NCBI RefSeq assembly: GCF_021390675.1
Contig: NZ_JAJEJV010000004.1
Location: 3,162,001 to 3,226,000, forward strand
Source of the DNA: Dyella sp. 2HG41-7
GTDB taxonomy: Bacteria > Pseudomonadota > Gammaproteobacteria > Xanthomonadales > Rhodanobacteraceae
Direction of reading: 5' to 3'
DNA: 64,000 nt
How positions within the stretch are numbered: the stretch's first letter is position 1; each line of letters starts with the position of its first letter. Below are positions 33,547-41,756 of the stretch, piece after piece. The position numbers were made by a program, and so were the translations under genes. The notes below the pieces were generated by a model. It worked only from the letters and a program-made list of their open reading frames with translations. It made no database searches and was not told the DNA's origin.

Positions 33547-35358
33547 TTACCAACCGACGGTGATAGTAGCCACCGTGGGATTGGCGCCGATCAACGACGA
33601 ACTGAAACCGCCGACATCGTCATACGGGAAACCGTAAGTCAGTCCGTTGATGCTGTGCGCGTGCCAGAACGACGAGTACGAGTTGGTCGGCGTACTGTTG
33701 TAGAAATCCCCCGACGTACTCCACGCCGCCGCGTTCTCGGCGACATGGCGATTCAGCGCGGCACATAACTGCGCCTGGATTTGCAGTTGCTTAGCCGTCG
33801 CCACGCCTGCTGCGGCATTGCTGGCGTCGTTGAGCACGCCGTTGCCCAGCAGCACTTCCTGCGTCGTAGGCATGTTGTTGATGTAGTACGTGCCTTGACC
33901 ATCCGTAAACTGGAATTGATTACCGACGACATTGCCGGTAAACGTGCCCTGCGCATCGGTGAACACCAGCGACTGCGTGCGGTATTGATTCCAGATGGAT
34001 TGAATGTAGCTGTCCAGATACGTGGCCTGCGCGCCGCCCGCGCCAAAACTTCCATGCGCTGGCGCAACGATGCGATACGGCGCTTGCACCTGCGCCAACG
34101 ACTGGAACGGTTGCGGTACTTGCGCCACAAATTCCTGGAACAGCGCCGCACGCGATTCCGTCTCGCCCACCGTGTGGTCGTAACCGCTGGGATCTTGCAG
34201 CTCTAAACGAATCGGCATGCCAAATTGATCGACGCGCGTGGTGTTGCCGTAGAAATTCGTGGCGTTGATATTCACTTCCACGAAATCGAACGTCACGTCG
34301 ATATTGGGATCGCTGGGGTTATCGATATTCGGGCCGGTGTAGCCGTACACCGGGTTGCCGACAGCCTGGATATACATCGGGCTGGCGACGCTCAAATAGA
34401 TGCGCGCGGAAAGAATCTGCGGCACGGTGAACGATTTGCACTGCGAGAACGGAATCGAATAGTTGGCGTAGCTCTGACCGTTCTTGCTCAACGCGCCGTT
34501 GTCCCCCGGCGCCATGGGGATAAGGTCGCCAGCGCAGTCGACATGCACAAATGTGCCGGGATGTGCCGGATCTTGTCCGACCATTGTCCAGTAGACCTGG
34601 CTGTCGGCATACGTTCCATTGGTGGCGTTAATCAGGTTGAAAGTGGTGCCAGCGGTGGGAAATACAGGACCCGATGGCGAAGGCGTCGGCGTAGGTGTTG
34701 GAGACGGTGCAGGCGCCGAATACGTCAGGGTCTGCGTCGACGTGTTGACGGCCGATCCGTCGCTCTGACCGATCGTGAACCAGTAGCTCACCTGCTCGCC
34801 GTTGGCGAGACCGGAAACCTGATACGTATTGTCGGTGCCGCTGTTGCTCATGCGCACGTTGAGCTGGCTGCCACCGGCGAGCGTGTAGTGAAGATCCGCC
34901 CATGCGCCGCCATCGGCATAGAACTGCGCCACACCGCCCGCCTCGTCGATGGCGCCATAACTCTCAGAAGGTGCGGGAGTCGGAGTTGGCGTTGGTGTCG
35001 GAGTTGGCGTTGGCGTTGGTGTCGGTGTCGGTGTCGGTGTCGGCGCGGGAGCTGGCGAACTGCCGCAACTGCCTTGCGATGTCCATGGCTGGCCGCTGCC
35101 GGCGCCGCCGTTGTTGGTGGCTGGGTCGTTGCCTTGCGTCCACCAGTTGGCCACGTAATTGATGCCGTTCTCGCTCGCGGTCTGACCTTGCGTATAGACG
35201 GCCGAAGCGCTCCAGGCCACCGCGCAGGTTGCCTGCGCATGCACAGTCTGTATCGGCGCAACGGTTAGCGCGGTTGTGGAAAGCGCCGCACAAATCGCGG
35301 TGCACAGCGAGCTCAATGCCAGTGTCGACCTGGCCTTCGAAGCATTGCTCTGTTGCAT
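33547..35358 (-). CDS. Secreted multidomain GH64 beta-1,3-glucanase
   Basis: 603 residues. Signal peptide ~1-42; CBM5/12-type chitin/glucan-binding module 45-98 (two Cys, NYVANWWTQGNDP); Pro-Thr linker 101-128; a CBM56-like beta-sandwich 130-212 (ADLHYTLAGGSQLNVRMSN..YWFTIG); second linker 213-228; GH64 catalytic domain 229-603. Glu359 (DFVEVN) and Asp375 (RVDQFGMP) are 16 apart, the spacing I recall for the catalytic pair of GH64 enzymes. GH64 cuts beta-1,3-glucan, typically to laminaripentaose, outside the cell. GGAG lies eight bases before the ATG. Two 14-bp LacI-type operators lie 139-175 bases upstream, tying it to the regulator and receptor at 37054-41631. Confidence 0.88.
   Translation of the reverse strand: MQQSNASKARSTLALSSLCTAICAALSTTALTVAPIQTVHAQATCAVAWSASAVYTQGQTASENGINYVANWWTQGNDPATNNGGAGSGQPWTSQGSCGSSPAPAPTPTPTPTPTPTPTPTPTPTPTPAPSESYGAIDEAGGVAQFYADGGAWADLHYTLAGGSQLNVRMSNSGTDNTYQVSGLANGEQVSYWFTIGQSDGSAVNTSTQTLTYSAPAPSPTPTPTPSPSGPVFPTAGTTFNLINATNGTYADSQVYWTMVGQDPAHPGTFVHVDCAGDLIPMAPGDNGALSKNGQSYANYSIPFSQCKSFTVPQILSARIYLSVASPMYIQAVGNPVYGYTGPNIDNPSDPNIDVTFDFVEVNINATNFYGNTTRVDQFGMPIRLELQDPSGYDHTVGETESRAALFQEFVAQVPQPFQSLAQVQAPYRIVAPAHGSFGAGGAQATYLDSYIQSIWNQYRTQSLVFTDAQGTFTGNVVGNQFQFTDGQGTYYINNMPTTQEVLLGNGVLNDASNAAAGVATAKQLQIQAQLCAALNRHVAENAAAWSTSGDFYNSTPTNSYSSFWHAHSINGLTYGFPYDDVGGFSSSLIGANPTVATITVGW
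34975..35061 (-). repeat. Hexanucleotide tandem repeat encoding the Pro-Thr linker
   Basis: About a dozen imperfect copies of a 6-base unit (GTTGGC/GTCGGT on the plus strand, Pro-Thr codons on the minus) encode the linker between the two carbohydrate-binding modules. Each unit keeps the frame, so copy number can vary without breaking the protein. Confidence 0.8.
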
Positions 35359-35496
35359 GGACTGTCTCCTTTGCTCTGGATGAAATCATTGCCAAATGAA
35401 GGAATGAGGCGATCTCACGGTGCGCATCGACGCAGCCGCGTGGGGACAGTCGCCGTCGGGAGTTTCTGGTTTTCTTGGAGCGCCAGCCGTCGAAAG

Positions 35497-35510
35497 TACA
35501 AGCGCTGTCA
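35497..35510. promoter_or_regulatory. LacI-type operator, GH64 side, proximal
   Basis: TACAAGCGCTGTCA, 139 bases upstream of the GH64 ATG; a minus-strand TTGACA overlaps its end (35511-35506). It differs by one base from the inverse of the operator at 38183. Confidence 0.75.
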
Positions 35511-35519
35511 AAATGAAAA

Positions 35520-35533
35520 TACAAGCGCTGTCA
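35520..35533. promoter_or_regulatory. LacI-type operator, GH64 side, distal
   Basis: An identical second TACAAGCGCTGTCA, 23 bases (about two helical turns) from the first, so paired dimers could bind the same face of the DNA. The rest of the 331-base gap between the GH64 and MFS genes shows nothing else I can identify. Confidence 0.75.
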
Positions 35534-35689
35534 TTTTTCTGTGACTACCGTCTAGCGGACGGCTTTGCTCTGGCCCGCAACAGATGACGGACGGACGAAA
35601 AATGAGCCTCATGCGGGCGCGCGCTTGTGCGGGGCCTCGAGGTGCCCTGCCCCGCGGACAAACGACTCGTCAGGATGCGAACGCCGCCC

Positions 35690-36985
35690 TCAGCGAACGC
35701 CGCGTACCGGCCGGATGGTCCAAGCGCTCAACGCGACGAGCACGGCAGCCACTGCGAACAGCGTCGCGAAACTGCCCCCACTCGCCCACAGAATGCCCGG
35801 AGCAATAGCCGGCATCAGCGACTGCGGCAGAACGCTCGCGATATTGAAGATGCCAAGGTTTCCCGCCGCGCAGGTTTCGCGTTCCGGCAAGACATCCGTC
35901 ACCAAAGCAAGACCGGCGGCCAGATACACGCCTTGCGCCGCGCCACCGATCGCCATGCCCGCGAAAAACAATGCATACGAAGGGGCGAATGCAATCATCA
36001 GCAACGCCAAGGCATAAACCAGCGCCGCGCCGGACACGAAAACCTTGCGCCGCCCGACGGCATCAGACAAACCACCGCCCAAGGCGCTGAAGATCGCCAC
36101 CGCGCACGACTGCACCAGCGTGGAGAGAAAGATCAGCCGCGGAACATCGTCCGGCGCGCATCCCAATTGACGAATCAAATAAAAACCTTGATACGTCATC
36201 AGCACCGCGATGCCAGCATAGAGCAGAAAACGACTGCTCCATGCCAAGGCGAAATCGGGAAAGCGCTGAGGATTGATCCAATAACTTCCAAAGAATTCGC
36301 GCCACCCGTAGCGCGCTTGCTGCGCTATCGCCAATCGCTGATCGGGCAACGTCGCGACCAGGATAAGTGCGCTGATTAGCGCGATGGCGGCGGGCACCAG
36401 GAACGCGGCCAGTGTGAAATGAGCAAGCGCCTGCGCCAGAAACGTGCCGCTGATCATGCCCACCGGCAAACTGATCCCCACAATGCCTGACACCGTGCCG
36501 CGCTGCGACACCGGCACCTGATCGGCAAGGATTGCCGCCAGCGCGGCCAATTCTGCGTTATAGGCAAGTTGCGTGATGCACCAGCCGAGCAAGAGGTGCG
36601 GAATCGACGCGGCAGTCGCGACGATCACAAGCCCGACTGCCCCGCCCAAGGCGCCTGCAATCAGCCACGGTCGGCGCATTCCGAAACGTGAGGTTGTGCG
36701 ATCCGATAGCCGTCCAAAAAACGGATTGCCGAACAACGCCATCAACGCACCCACGCCCACCACCAACGACAAGCTGCCGGTTGCATGCACGGGAGCAAGC
36801 ACGCGTACGCGCATCGCCAATCCCACCAAGATCGGTGGAAGCAACGCCATCCACAGGCCGGTATAAGCCGCGGCGTAGACCACGATAAACGGCCAACTGA
36901 CGAGACGCCCACGCGAGGTTGCTTCGGCGGTCGCCCCGATCGGCGGGACCCCGGGCATCGCAGATTCGGCTACGTCGTCGATCAC
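35690..36985 (-). CDS. MFS transporter, probably for a glucan oligosaccharide or glucose
   Basis: About 431 residues from a GTG start (VIDDVAESAMPGVPP; AGGGGG upstream); the ATG nine codons later (36958) is an alternative. Twelve hydrophobic segments, and RLSDRTTSRFGMRRPWLIAG in the first cytoplasmic loop is the MFS D/R signature of the sugar/cation symporter-like group; LGGGLSDAVGRRKVF repeats it in the second half. It is an inner-membrane permease. It is 68 bases downstream of the LacI gene on the same strand, so it is probably regulated with the glucanase and TonB receptor and imports the final sugar. Substrate inferred from context only. Confidence 0.85.
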   Translation of the reverse strand: MIDDVAESAMPGVPPIGATAEATSRGRLVSWPFIVVYAAAYTGLWMALLPPILVGLAMRVRVLAPVHATGSLSLVVGVGALMALFGNPFFGRLSDRTTSRFGMRRPWLIAGALGGAVGLVIVATAASIPHLLLGWCITQLAYNAELAALAAILADQVPVSQRGTVSGIVGISLPVGMISGTFLAQALAHFTLAAFLVPAAIALISALILVATLPDQRLAIAQQARYGWREFFGSYWINPQRFPDFALAWSSRFLLYAGIAVLMTYQGFYLIRQLGCAPDDVPRLIFLSTLVQSCAVAIFSALGGGLSDAVGRRKVFVSGAALVYALALLMIAFAPSYALFFAGMAIGGAAQGVYLAAGLALVTDVLPERETCAAGNLGIFNIASVLPQSLMPAIAPGILWASGGSFATLFAVAAVLVALSAWTIRPVRGVR

Positions 36986-37053
36986 CGCCTTCGCATCCCC
37001 CTGAAACCGCAAGTCAGGCTCATTGCGAGCCCGACAACGGCGAAGAGCAGATC

Positions 37054-38067
37054 CTACGGCTTTTCGGGACCTGTCGTGGAGGCGCGTAGCTGTATTTGGT
37101 AAGGGACTCGCGCTTTGAGGTGCATGGCCGGGTCGCGGATCGACTGCAAGACGCTTTCGACCGCCATGCAAGCAATTTCGCGGCAGGGTTGGCGCACCGT
37201 CGTCAGCGCCGGTGAAATCAATTGCGATACCGGCGTGTCGTCAAAACCGCAGACCGACAAGTCCGCCGGAATGGCCAGCCCGCGTTCGCAAGCCTCGCGT
37301 ATCACGCCGCACGCCATATCGTCGTTTGCCGCGAAGATCGCCGTGGGTGGGCGCCGCCGGCTGAGCAGCGCTTTACCGCCAGCCAATCCCGATGCGAACG
37401 TGAAGTCGCCTTCCACCACCAACGATTCGTCGAAGGCAATACCGGCTTTGCGCAACGCATCGCGATAGCCGCCGAGTCGCCAGGTGCGTGCGCCATGCCC
37501 CTTCAATCCGGCGACATGGGCGATGCGTCGATGTCCGAGCGAAATCAAATGCTCGACGATATCCGAGGCGGCCTTGCGCTCGTCGAAACCGATATCGAGG
37601 CGCGACTGATTCAACTTCGAAGAGATCGTCACGTAGCGAATGTCGAGCTCATCGAGGCGCTGCAAAAGCCGCGTGTTGTTCGCATGCGGCGGAACCAATA
37701 CGACTGCGTCCGGACGATGCGTCGCCACGAATCCGTCGACCCTCGCGGTCAAGTCATCCCCCGCTTCGAAAGGATGCAGCACCGCGTTGTACGCCGTGCC
37801 GGTGCACGCCTGCAGCATGCCGACAATCAATTCCATGATGTAGCTGGAGCTGGCGGTCGGGTTGTCGTACAGCAGCGCGACCAGATACGAGCGATTCCCC
37901 GCCAAGCCGCGCGCCGCCGGATTGGGTACGTAATTGAGCGCGCGGATCGACGCTTCGATTCGTGTGCGCAACGTAGCGCGCACGCTCGGATTGCCGTTAA
38001 GGACGCGGGACACCGTCTTGGTGGACACACCGGCGTGCGCCGCAACGTCTTCGATTCTTGCCGGCAT
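37054..38067 (-). CDS. LacI-family transcriptional regulator
   Basis: A 337-residue repressor. The HTH and hinge read MPARIEDVAAHAGVSTKTVSRVLNG..VPNPAARGLAGNRS. The periplasmic-binding-like core (SYLVALLYDNP, VVLVPPHANN, IFAANDDMACGVIREACERGLAIPADLSVCGFDDTPVSQLISPALTTVRQP) is complete. The palindromic sites at 38161 and 38183 lie between it and the divergent TonB receptor, and matching sites lie before the GH64 gene, so it most likely controls itself, the transporter, the receptor and the glucanase. The inducer is probably a beta-glucan oligosaccharide, but this is inference. The frame extends upstream to 38133; the MPARIEDVAAHAG start is the family norm. Confidence 0.92.
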   Translation of the reverse strand: MPARIEDVAAHAGVSTKTVSRVLNGNPSVRATLRTRIEASIRALNYVPNPAARGLAGNRSYLVALLYDNPTASSSYIMELIVGMLQACTGTAYNAVLHPFEAGDDLTARVDGFVATHRPDAVVLVPPHANNTRLLQRLDELDIRYVTISSKLNQSRLDIGFDERKAASDIVEHLISLGHRRIAHVAGLKGHGARTWRLGGYRDALRKAGIAFDESLVVEGDFTFASGLAGGKALLSRRRPPTAIFAANDDMACGVIREACERGLAIPADLSVCGFDDTPVSQLISPALTTVRQPCREIACMAVESVLQSIRDPAMHLKARVPYQIQLRASTTGPEKP

Positions 38068-38160
38068 GTAGCGCCCTGTCTGTGTGTAACCCGCAATAAC
38101 CCATGCTAACCCAAGCATAAGGCCCTCAACCATCCATTTCTCATTCTTTTCACATCAAAG

Positions 38161-38174
38161 TACCAGCGCTGGTA
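38161..38174. promoter_or_regulatory. LacI-type operator, receptor side, distal
   Basis: TACCAGCGCTGGTA is a perfect 14-bp palindrome centred on GCGC, as expected for a LacI-family dimer. Confidence 0.8.
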
Positions 38175-38182
38175 TTTTCTGT

Positions 38183-38196
38183 TGACAGCGCTGGTA
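38183..38196 (+). promoter_or_regulatory. LacI-type operator overlapping a -35 box, receptor side, proximal
   Basis: TGACAGCGCTGGTA, 22 bases from the distal copy. TTGACA (38182-38187) overlaps it, with a weak TAGCGT -10 at 38205 after a 17-base spacer. The leader to the receptor ATG is about 170 bases and holds no gene. Confidence 0.75.
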
Positions 38197-38379
38197 CATT
38201 TGACTAGCGTGCTTGGCGGGCAAAAGCCCGCGTGCTGCGTTGTGCATTGCAAGGGGAAGCAAGGGAGGCGCCTTCACGGAGTCGCCGCAATGCGTTTTGC
38301 AGCAACCTCGCCGTCCGCGCCTGGGGAGCGTTTGAGGCACGCGTCGGCGGGTATTCACTGGACATTGGGAGGTTCCGGA

Positions 38380-41300
38380 ATGAAGAAGCAGTCCATCCGT
38401 TCGCATGCGCGCAGCGTCAGCCAGCCGTACCGGTTGTCCATCGCCATTGCGATGACGTTGTTCGCTGCAACACAACTGCATGCGCAAACCACGCAGCCGG
38501 CGCCGCAGTCGAACGATCAAGCCACGCCCGCCGCGACGCAGGATGCAAAAACGAACAAGAAAAAAGACGCGTCCACCACGGCCGACGAAAAAGAGGCGAA
38601 GCTGCTATCCGGCCTGACCGTCAGCGGTTTCTCCAGCAGCTTGAACAGCGCGCAGGAAATCAAGCGCTACGCCGATACGGTGGTCGATGCGATTTCAGCG
38701 CAAGACGCCGGCTCCCTGCCCGATACCTCGGTCACCGAAGCGTTGAAGCGCGTGCCCGGCGTGGCGGTCAGCGCGTTCGGCGTCGCTGCCGACCCGGATC
38801 ACTTCTCCATCCAAGGTTCGGATATCAGCCTGCAAGGTCTGCCTTATACCAGCACGCTATTCAATGGTCGCGAAGTGTTCTCCGCAGGCGGCGGGCAAGG
38901 CTTGAACTTCTTTACCGTGTCGCCAGAATTGATCGGTTCGGTGGTGGTGAGCAAGAACCAGACGGCGGACATGATCGAAGGCGGCATCGCCGGCACGATC
39001 GATCTGAATACGCGCAAGCCGTTCGACAGCAAAAAGGATACGCAAGCGTCCATCACGCTGGGTACGTACTGGGGCAATCTGGATAAAAAGGGCACGCCGC
39101 AAATCGCCGGCTTGTTCAGTCATAACTGGAACACCGACATCGGTCGTTTCGGCGTGTTGTTCAACATCGCCTACGACCGCATCGATCAGCAGGACAACGC
39201 CATCTCGCTGGTCGATTTTCAGCGACGCTGCGATGGCTGCTCGCTGCCAAACGGCAGAACCGACAGCTATCCCGGTCTTGCGCCGGGCCAATACGCTTAT
39301 GTGCCCGTTGGTGGCGACTTGCGCGTTCAAGACGAAACCAGCACGCGCTTCGGTCACGTGCTTTCCACGCAATGGGAAAGTCCCGACAAGGCTTGGCAAG
39401 CGACCTTGGAATGGGATCGTGCCTCGGATACGGAAACCACGTACGAGCACACGCTGCAAGCATCGACCGACGGCTGCGCGTTCGGACAATCGCTCGCTGG
39501 TTGTGCCGTTCCGGTGGCGGGCACAACACCCGTCTACGATTCCAATGGCGTCTTTCAGTCGGGTGTGATCGGCGGCGCTCCGGGTTCGTCGAGCTTTCTG
39601 CCTATCACTTACGGCGGCGTGCCGACGCAGCTGGACAGCACCGCGTATCGGAATCGCTACGTCACCAACGATTACAGCTTCAATCTGAAGTGGAACGTCA
39701 ACGACCGCCTCCATCTAAGTGCGGACGTGCAAGACACGAAATCCACGTTCAACAACTTCTACTACTACATCCGTCAGTTGACGCAGGCCAACTGGGCGAT
39801 CACCCAACATGGCGACAACGTACCGAGCGTTGCGTTGCTTTCGCCGGATCCGAACGAAACGACGGCGCAGTATTACGCCAATCCCAACAACACCTATTGG
39901 GCGGCGGCGCAAGATCACTTCGCCAATTCCTGGGGCAATCAGCGCACGTTCCGTTTGGACGGCACGTTCGATATCGATTCGGGCTTCCTGGACAACGTGG
40001 AGTTCGGCGTTCGTCACTCCGATCAGCGCGAAACGGTGCAGAACTCGGCCTACAACTACGAAAGCATCAGCTTTCCTTACGGCCAGAACGCCGTCACCGT
40101 TGCCAATACGCCCGGTGTCACGGGGCTGTACAACCTCAACTTGCAAGGGTTTAGCGGTAGCAATTTCCCTGGCATCGTCGCACCGTATTTCACGCTCAAT
40201 CCGCTGACGCAATTCCATCAGGCGGCGGCCATCATCGAGCAAATCAACCAGCAGGCTAAGAACATGAACCCGCCTGGCAGCGTGGGTCAGTACTACACGC
40301 TGTACCAGCGCCCACAGTACGTTTCCGGCGATGTATTCGTTCCGGGCACGTTTTACTTGCCGCAGGAAGTCGCCTCCAACCAAGAGAAGACGAACGCCAG
40401 CTACGTACGCCTGAACTTCGGCAACGACAACACGGAGTTTCTCAGCGGCCTGCAAATTAGTGGCAACGTGGGCATGCGCTATGTGCACACCCAGGATGAC
40501 GCCGAAGGTTATCTGATCCTTCCGAACCAGGCGGCGATTCTCAACGGCGTAAGCATCGCGCAGTATTGCTTGAACCAGACCAACGGCGGCGCCACGCCCT
40601 CACCCGGCACATTCTGCGCGCTGACGCCGGCGCAGCAACAGCAGTACATGAGCTTCGCCAATGGCCAATACACGCCGATCACGGCGCGGAACTCCTACGC
40701 CGACTGGCTCCCCAGCTTCAATCTGTCGATTGGCTGGACCGACACGCTGATCACACGATTCGCGTTTTCCAAAGCGGTGTATCGACCAACGCTCAACCAG
40801 CTGCAAGCGGGTCAGTCCATTAGCGGATTGCTTCCTTATGGCACCAACGGCAGCACAGTGCCGACGGTAGGCAATGGCTATAGCGGCAGCAACCCGTACC
40901 TCGTGCCCATTTCGTCGCACAACTTCGACATTACGCAAGAGTGGTATTTCGGCAACGCCGGCTCGGTATCCGCAACGCTGTTCTACAAACAGTTGAACAA
41001 CACCATCCAGACCATCACCAGCGTGGTCGATACCTCGGTCACGAACAATGGCGTGACCTACCCAGAGCAATACACCATCGGCCTAGCCAACTTGAACAAA
41101 GGCGGCAGCGTGCGCGGCGCGGAACTGGCGTATCAGCAGAAATACGATTTTCTGCCTGGCTGGTTGTCCGGCCTCGGTACGCAGATGAACTACACGTACA
41201 TCAAACCGCGCAATCTGAGTTACGGTTCGACCAACTTCTGCCCCAGCGGCTACGCGCCCGCGACGCAGTGCGTCAATCAGCTCACGCTGCCGCCGTACGA

Positions 41301-41631
41301 ACTGTCGCGCAATACCTACAACTTCACCATGTACTACGAGAAAGGCCCGCTCTCCGCGCGCCTTGCGTACAACTGGCGTTCGAAGTACCTGATCACAGGC
41401 TATGAAGCGGATTATCCGTTCCTGCCCGTCATGGCGTCGTCGCAAGGCCAATTGGATGCGTCGGTGATCTATGCGCTCACCAGTCACATAAAGCTGTCCC
41501 TGCAGGCCGCCAATATCCTGAATTCGACCTTCAGGACGCGGGAAATCGTCAATACCGATGGATTGAGCGTGCCCAAGGGCTTCTTCCGCAACGACACGCG
41601 TTACAACCTCAGCGTGCGCGCGGACTTCTGA
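38380..41631 (+). CDS. TonB-dependent receptor for carbohydrate uptake
   Basis: A 1083-residue outer-membrane receptor. Signal peptide about residues 1-35 (IAIAMTLFAATQLHAQ), then a low-complexity Gln/Ala/Lys spacer to ~70. The plug runs from about 85 (YADTVVDAISAQDAGSLPDTSVTEALKRVPGVAV, GRE..SAGGGQGLNFFTVSPELIGSVVVSKNQTADMIEGGIAGTIDLNTRKPF), and a barrel follows, ending LSVRADF. This is the large plug type typical of Lysobacterales sugar-uptake loci. GGGAGG is seven bases before the chosen ATG; the open frame upstream lies over the promoter. Operators at 38161/38183 place it under the divergent LacI repressor. It probably imports glucan oligosaccharides released by the GH64 enzyme. Confidence 0.94.
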   Translation: MKKQSIRSHARSVSQPYRLSIAIAMTLFAATQLHAQTTQPAPQSNDQATPAATQDAKTNKKKDASTTADEKEAKLLSGLTVSGFSSSLNSAQEIKRYADTVVDAISAQDAGSLPDTSVTEALKRVPGVAVSAFGVAADPDHFSIQGSDISLQGLPYTSTLFNGREVFSAGGGQGLNFFTVSPELIGSVVVSKNQTADMIEGGIAGTIDLNTRKPFDSKKDTQASITLGTYWGNLDKKGTPQIAGLFSHNWNTDIGRFGVLFNIAYDRIDQQDNAISLVDFQRRCDGCSLPNGRTDSYPGLAPGQYAYVPVGGDLRVQDETSTRFGHVLSTQWESPDKAWQATLEWDRASDTETTYEHTLQASTDGCAFGQSLAGCAVPVAGTTPVYDSNGVFQSGVIGGAPGSSSFLPITYGGVPTQLDSTAYRNRYVTNDYSFNLKWNVNDRLHLSADVQDTKSTFNNFYYYIRQLTQANWAITQHGDNVPSVALLSPDPNETTAQYYANPNNTYWAAAQDHFANSWGNQRTFRLDGTFDIDSGFLDNVEFGVRHSDQRETVQNSAYNYESISFPYGQNAVTVANTPGVTGLYNLNLQGFSGSNFPGIVAPYFTLNPLTQFHQAAAIIEQINQQAKNMNPPGSVGQYYTLYQRPQYVSGDVFVPGTFYLPQEVASNQEKTNASYVRLNFGNDNTEFLSGLQISGNVGMRYVHTQDDAEGYLILPNQAAILNGVSIAQYCLNQTNGGATPSPGTFCALTPAQQQQYMSFANGQYTPITARNSYADWLPSFNLSIGWTDTLITRFAFSKAVYRPTLNQLQAGQSISGLLPYGTNGSTVPTVGNGYSGSNPYLVPISSHNFDITQEWYFGNAGSVSATLFYKQLNNTIQTITSVVDTSVTNNGVTYPEQYTIGLANLNKGGSVRGAELAYQQKYDFLPGWLSGLGTQMNYTYIKPRNLSYGSTNFCPSGYAPATQCVNQLTLPPYELSRNTYNFTMYYEKGPLSARLAYNWRSKYLITGYEADYPFLPVMASSQGQLDASVIYALTSHIKLSLQAANILNSTFRTREIVNTDGLSVPKGFFRNDTRYNLSVRADF

Positions 41632-41698
41632 CGAGGAGTGTCCGAACTTCCGCGCGGCGTATAAGCACCGTGCGGAATGAAACAATTTTTTCCCTGCT

Positions 41699-41735
41699 GC
41701 CGTCACTCACGCGAACGCCTGAGTGGCGGCTTTTT
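41699..41735 (+). terminator. Intrinsic terminator of the TonB receptor
   Basis: GCCGTCACTCA and TGAGTGGCGGC (one mismatch, 10-base loop) followed by TTTTTC, 68 bases after the stop. Confidence 0.85.
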
Positions 41736-41756
41736 CTTGGCGCGTTGGGACGCGAA

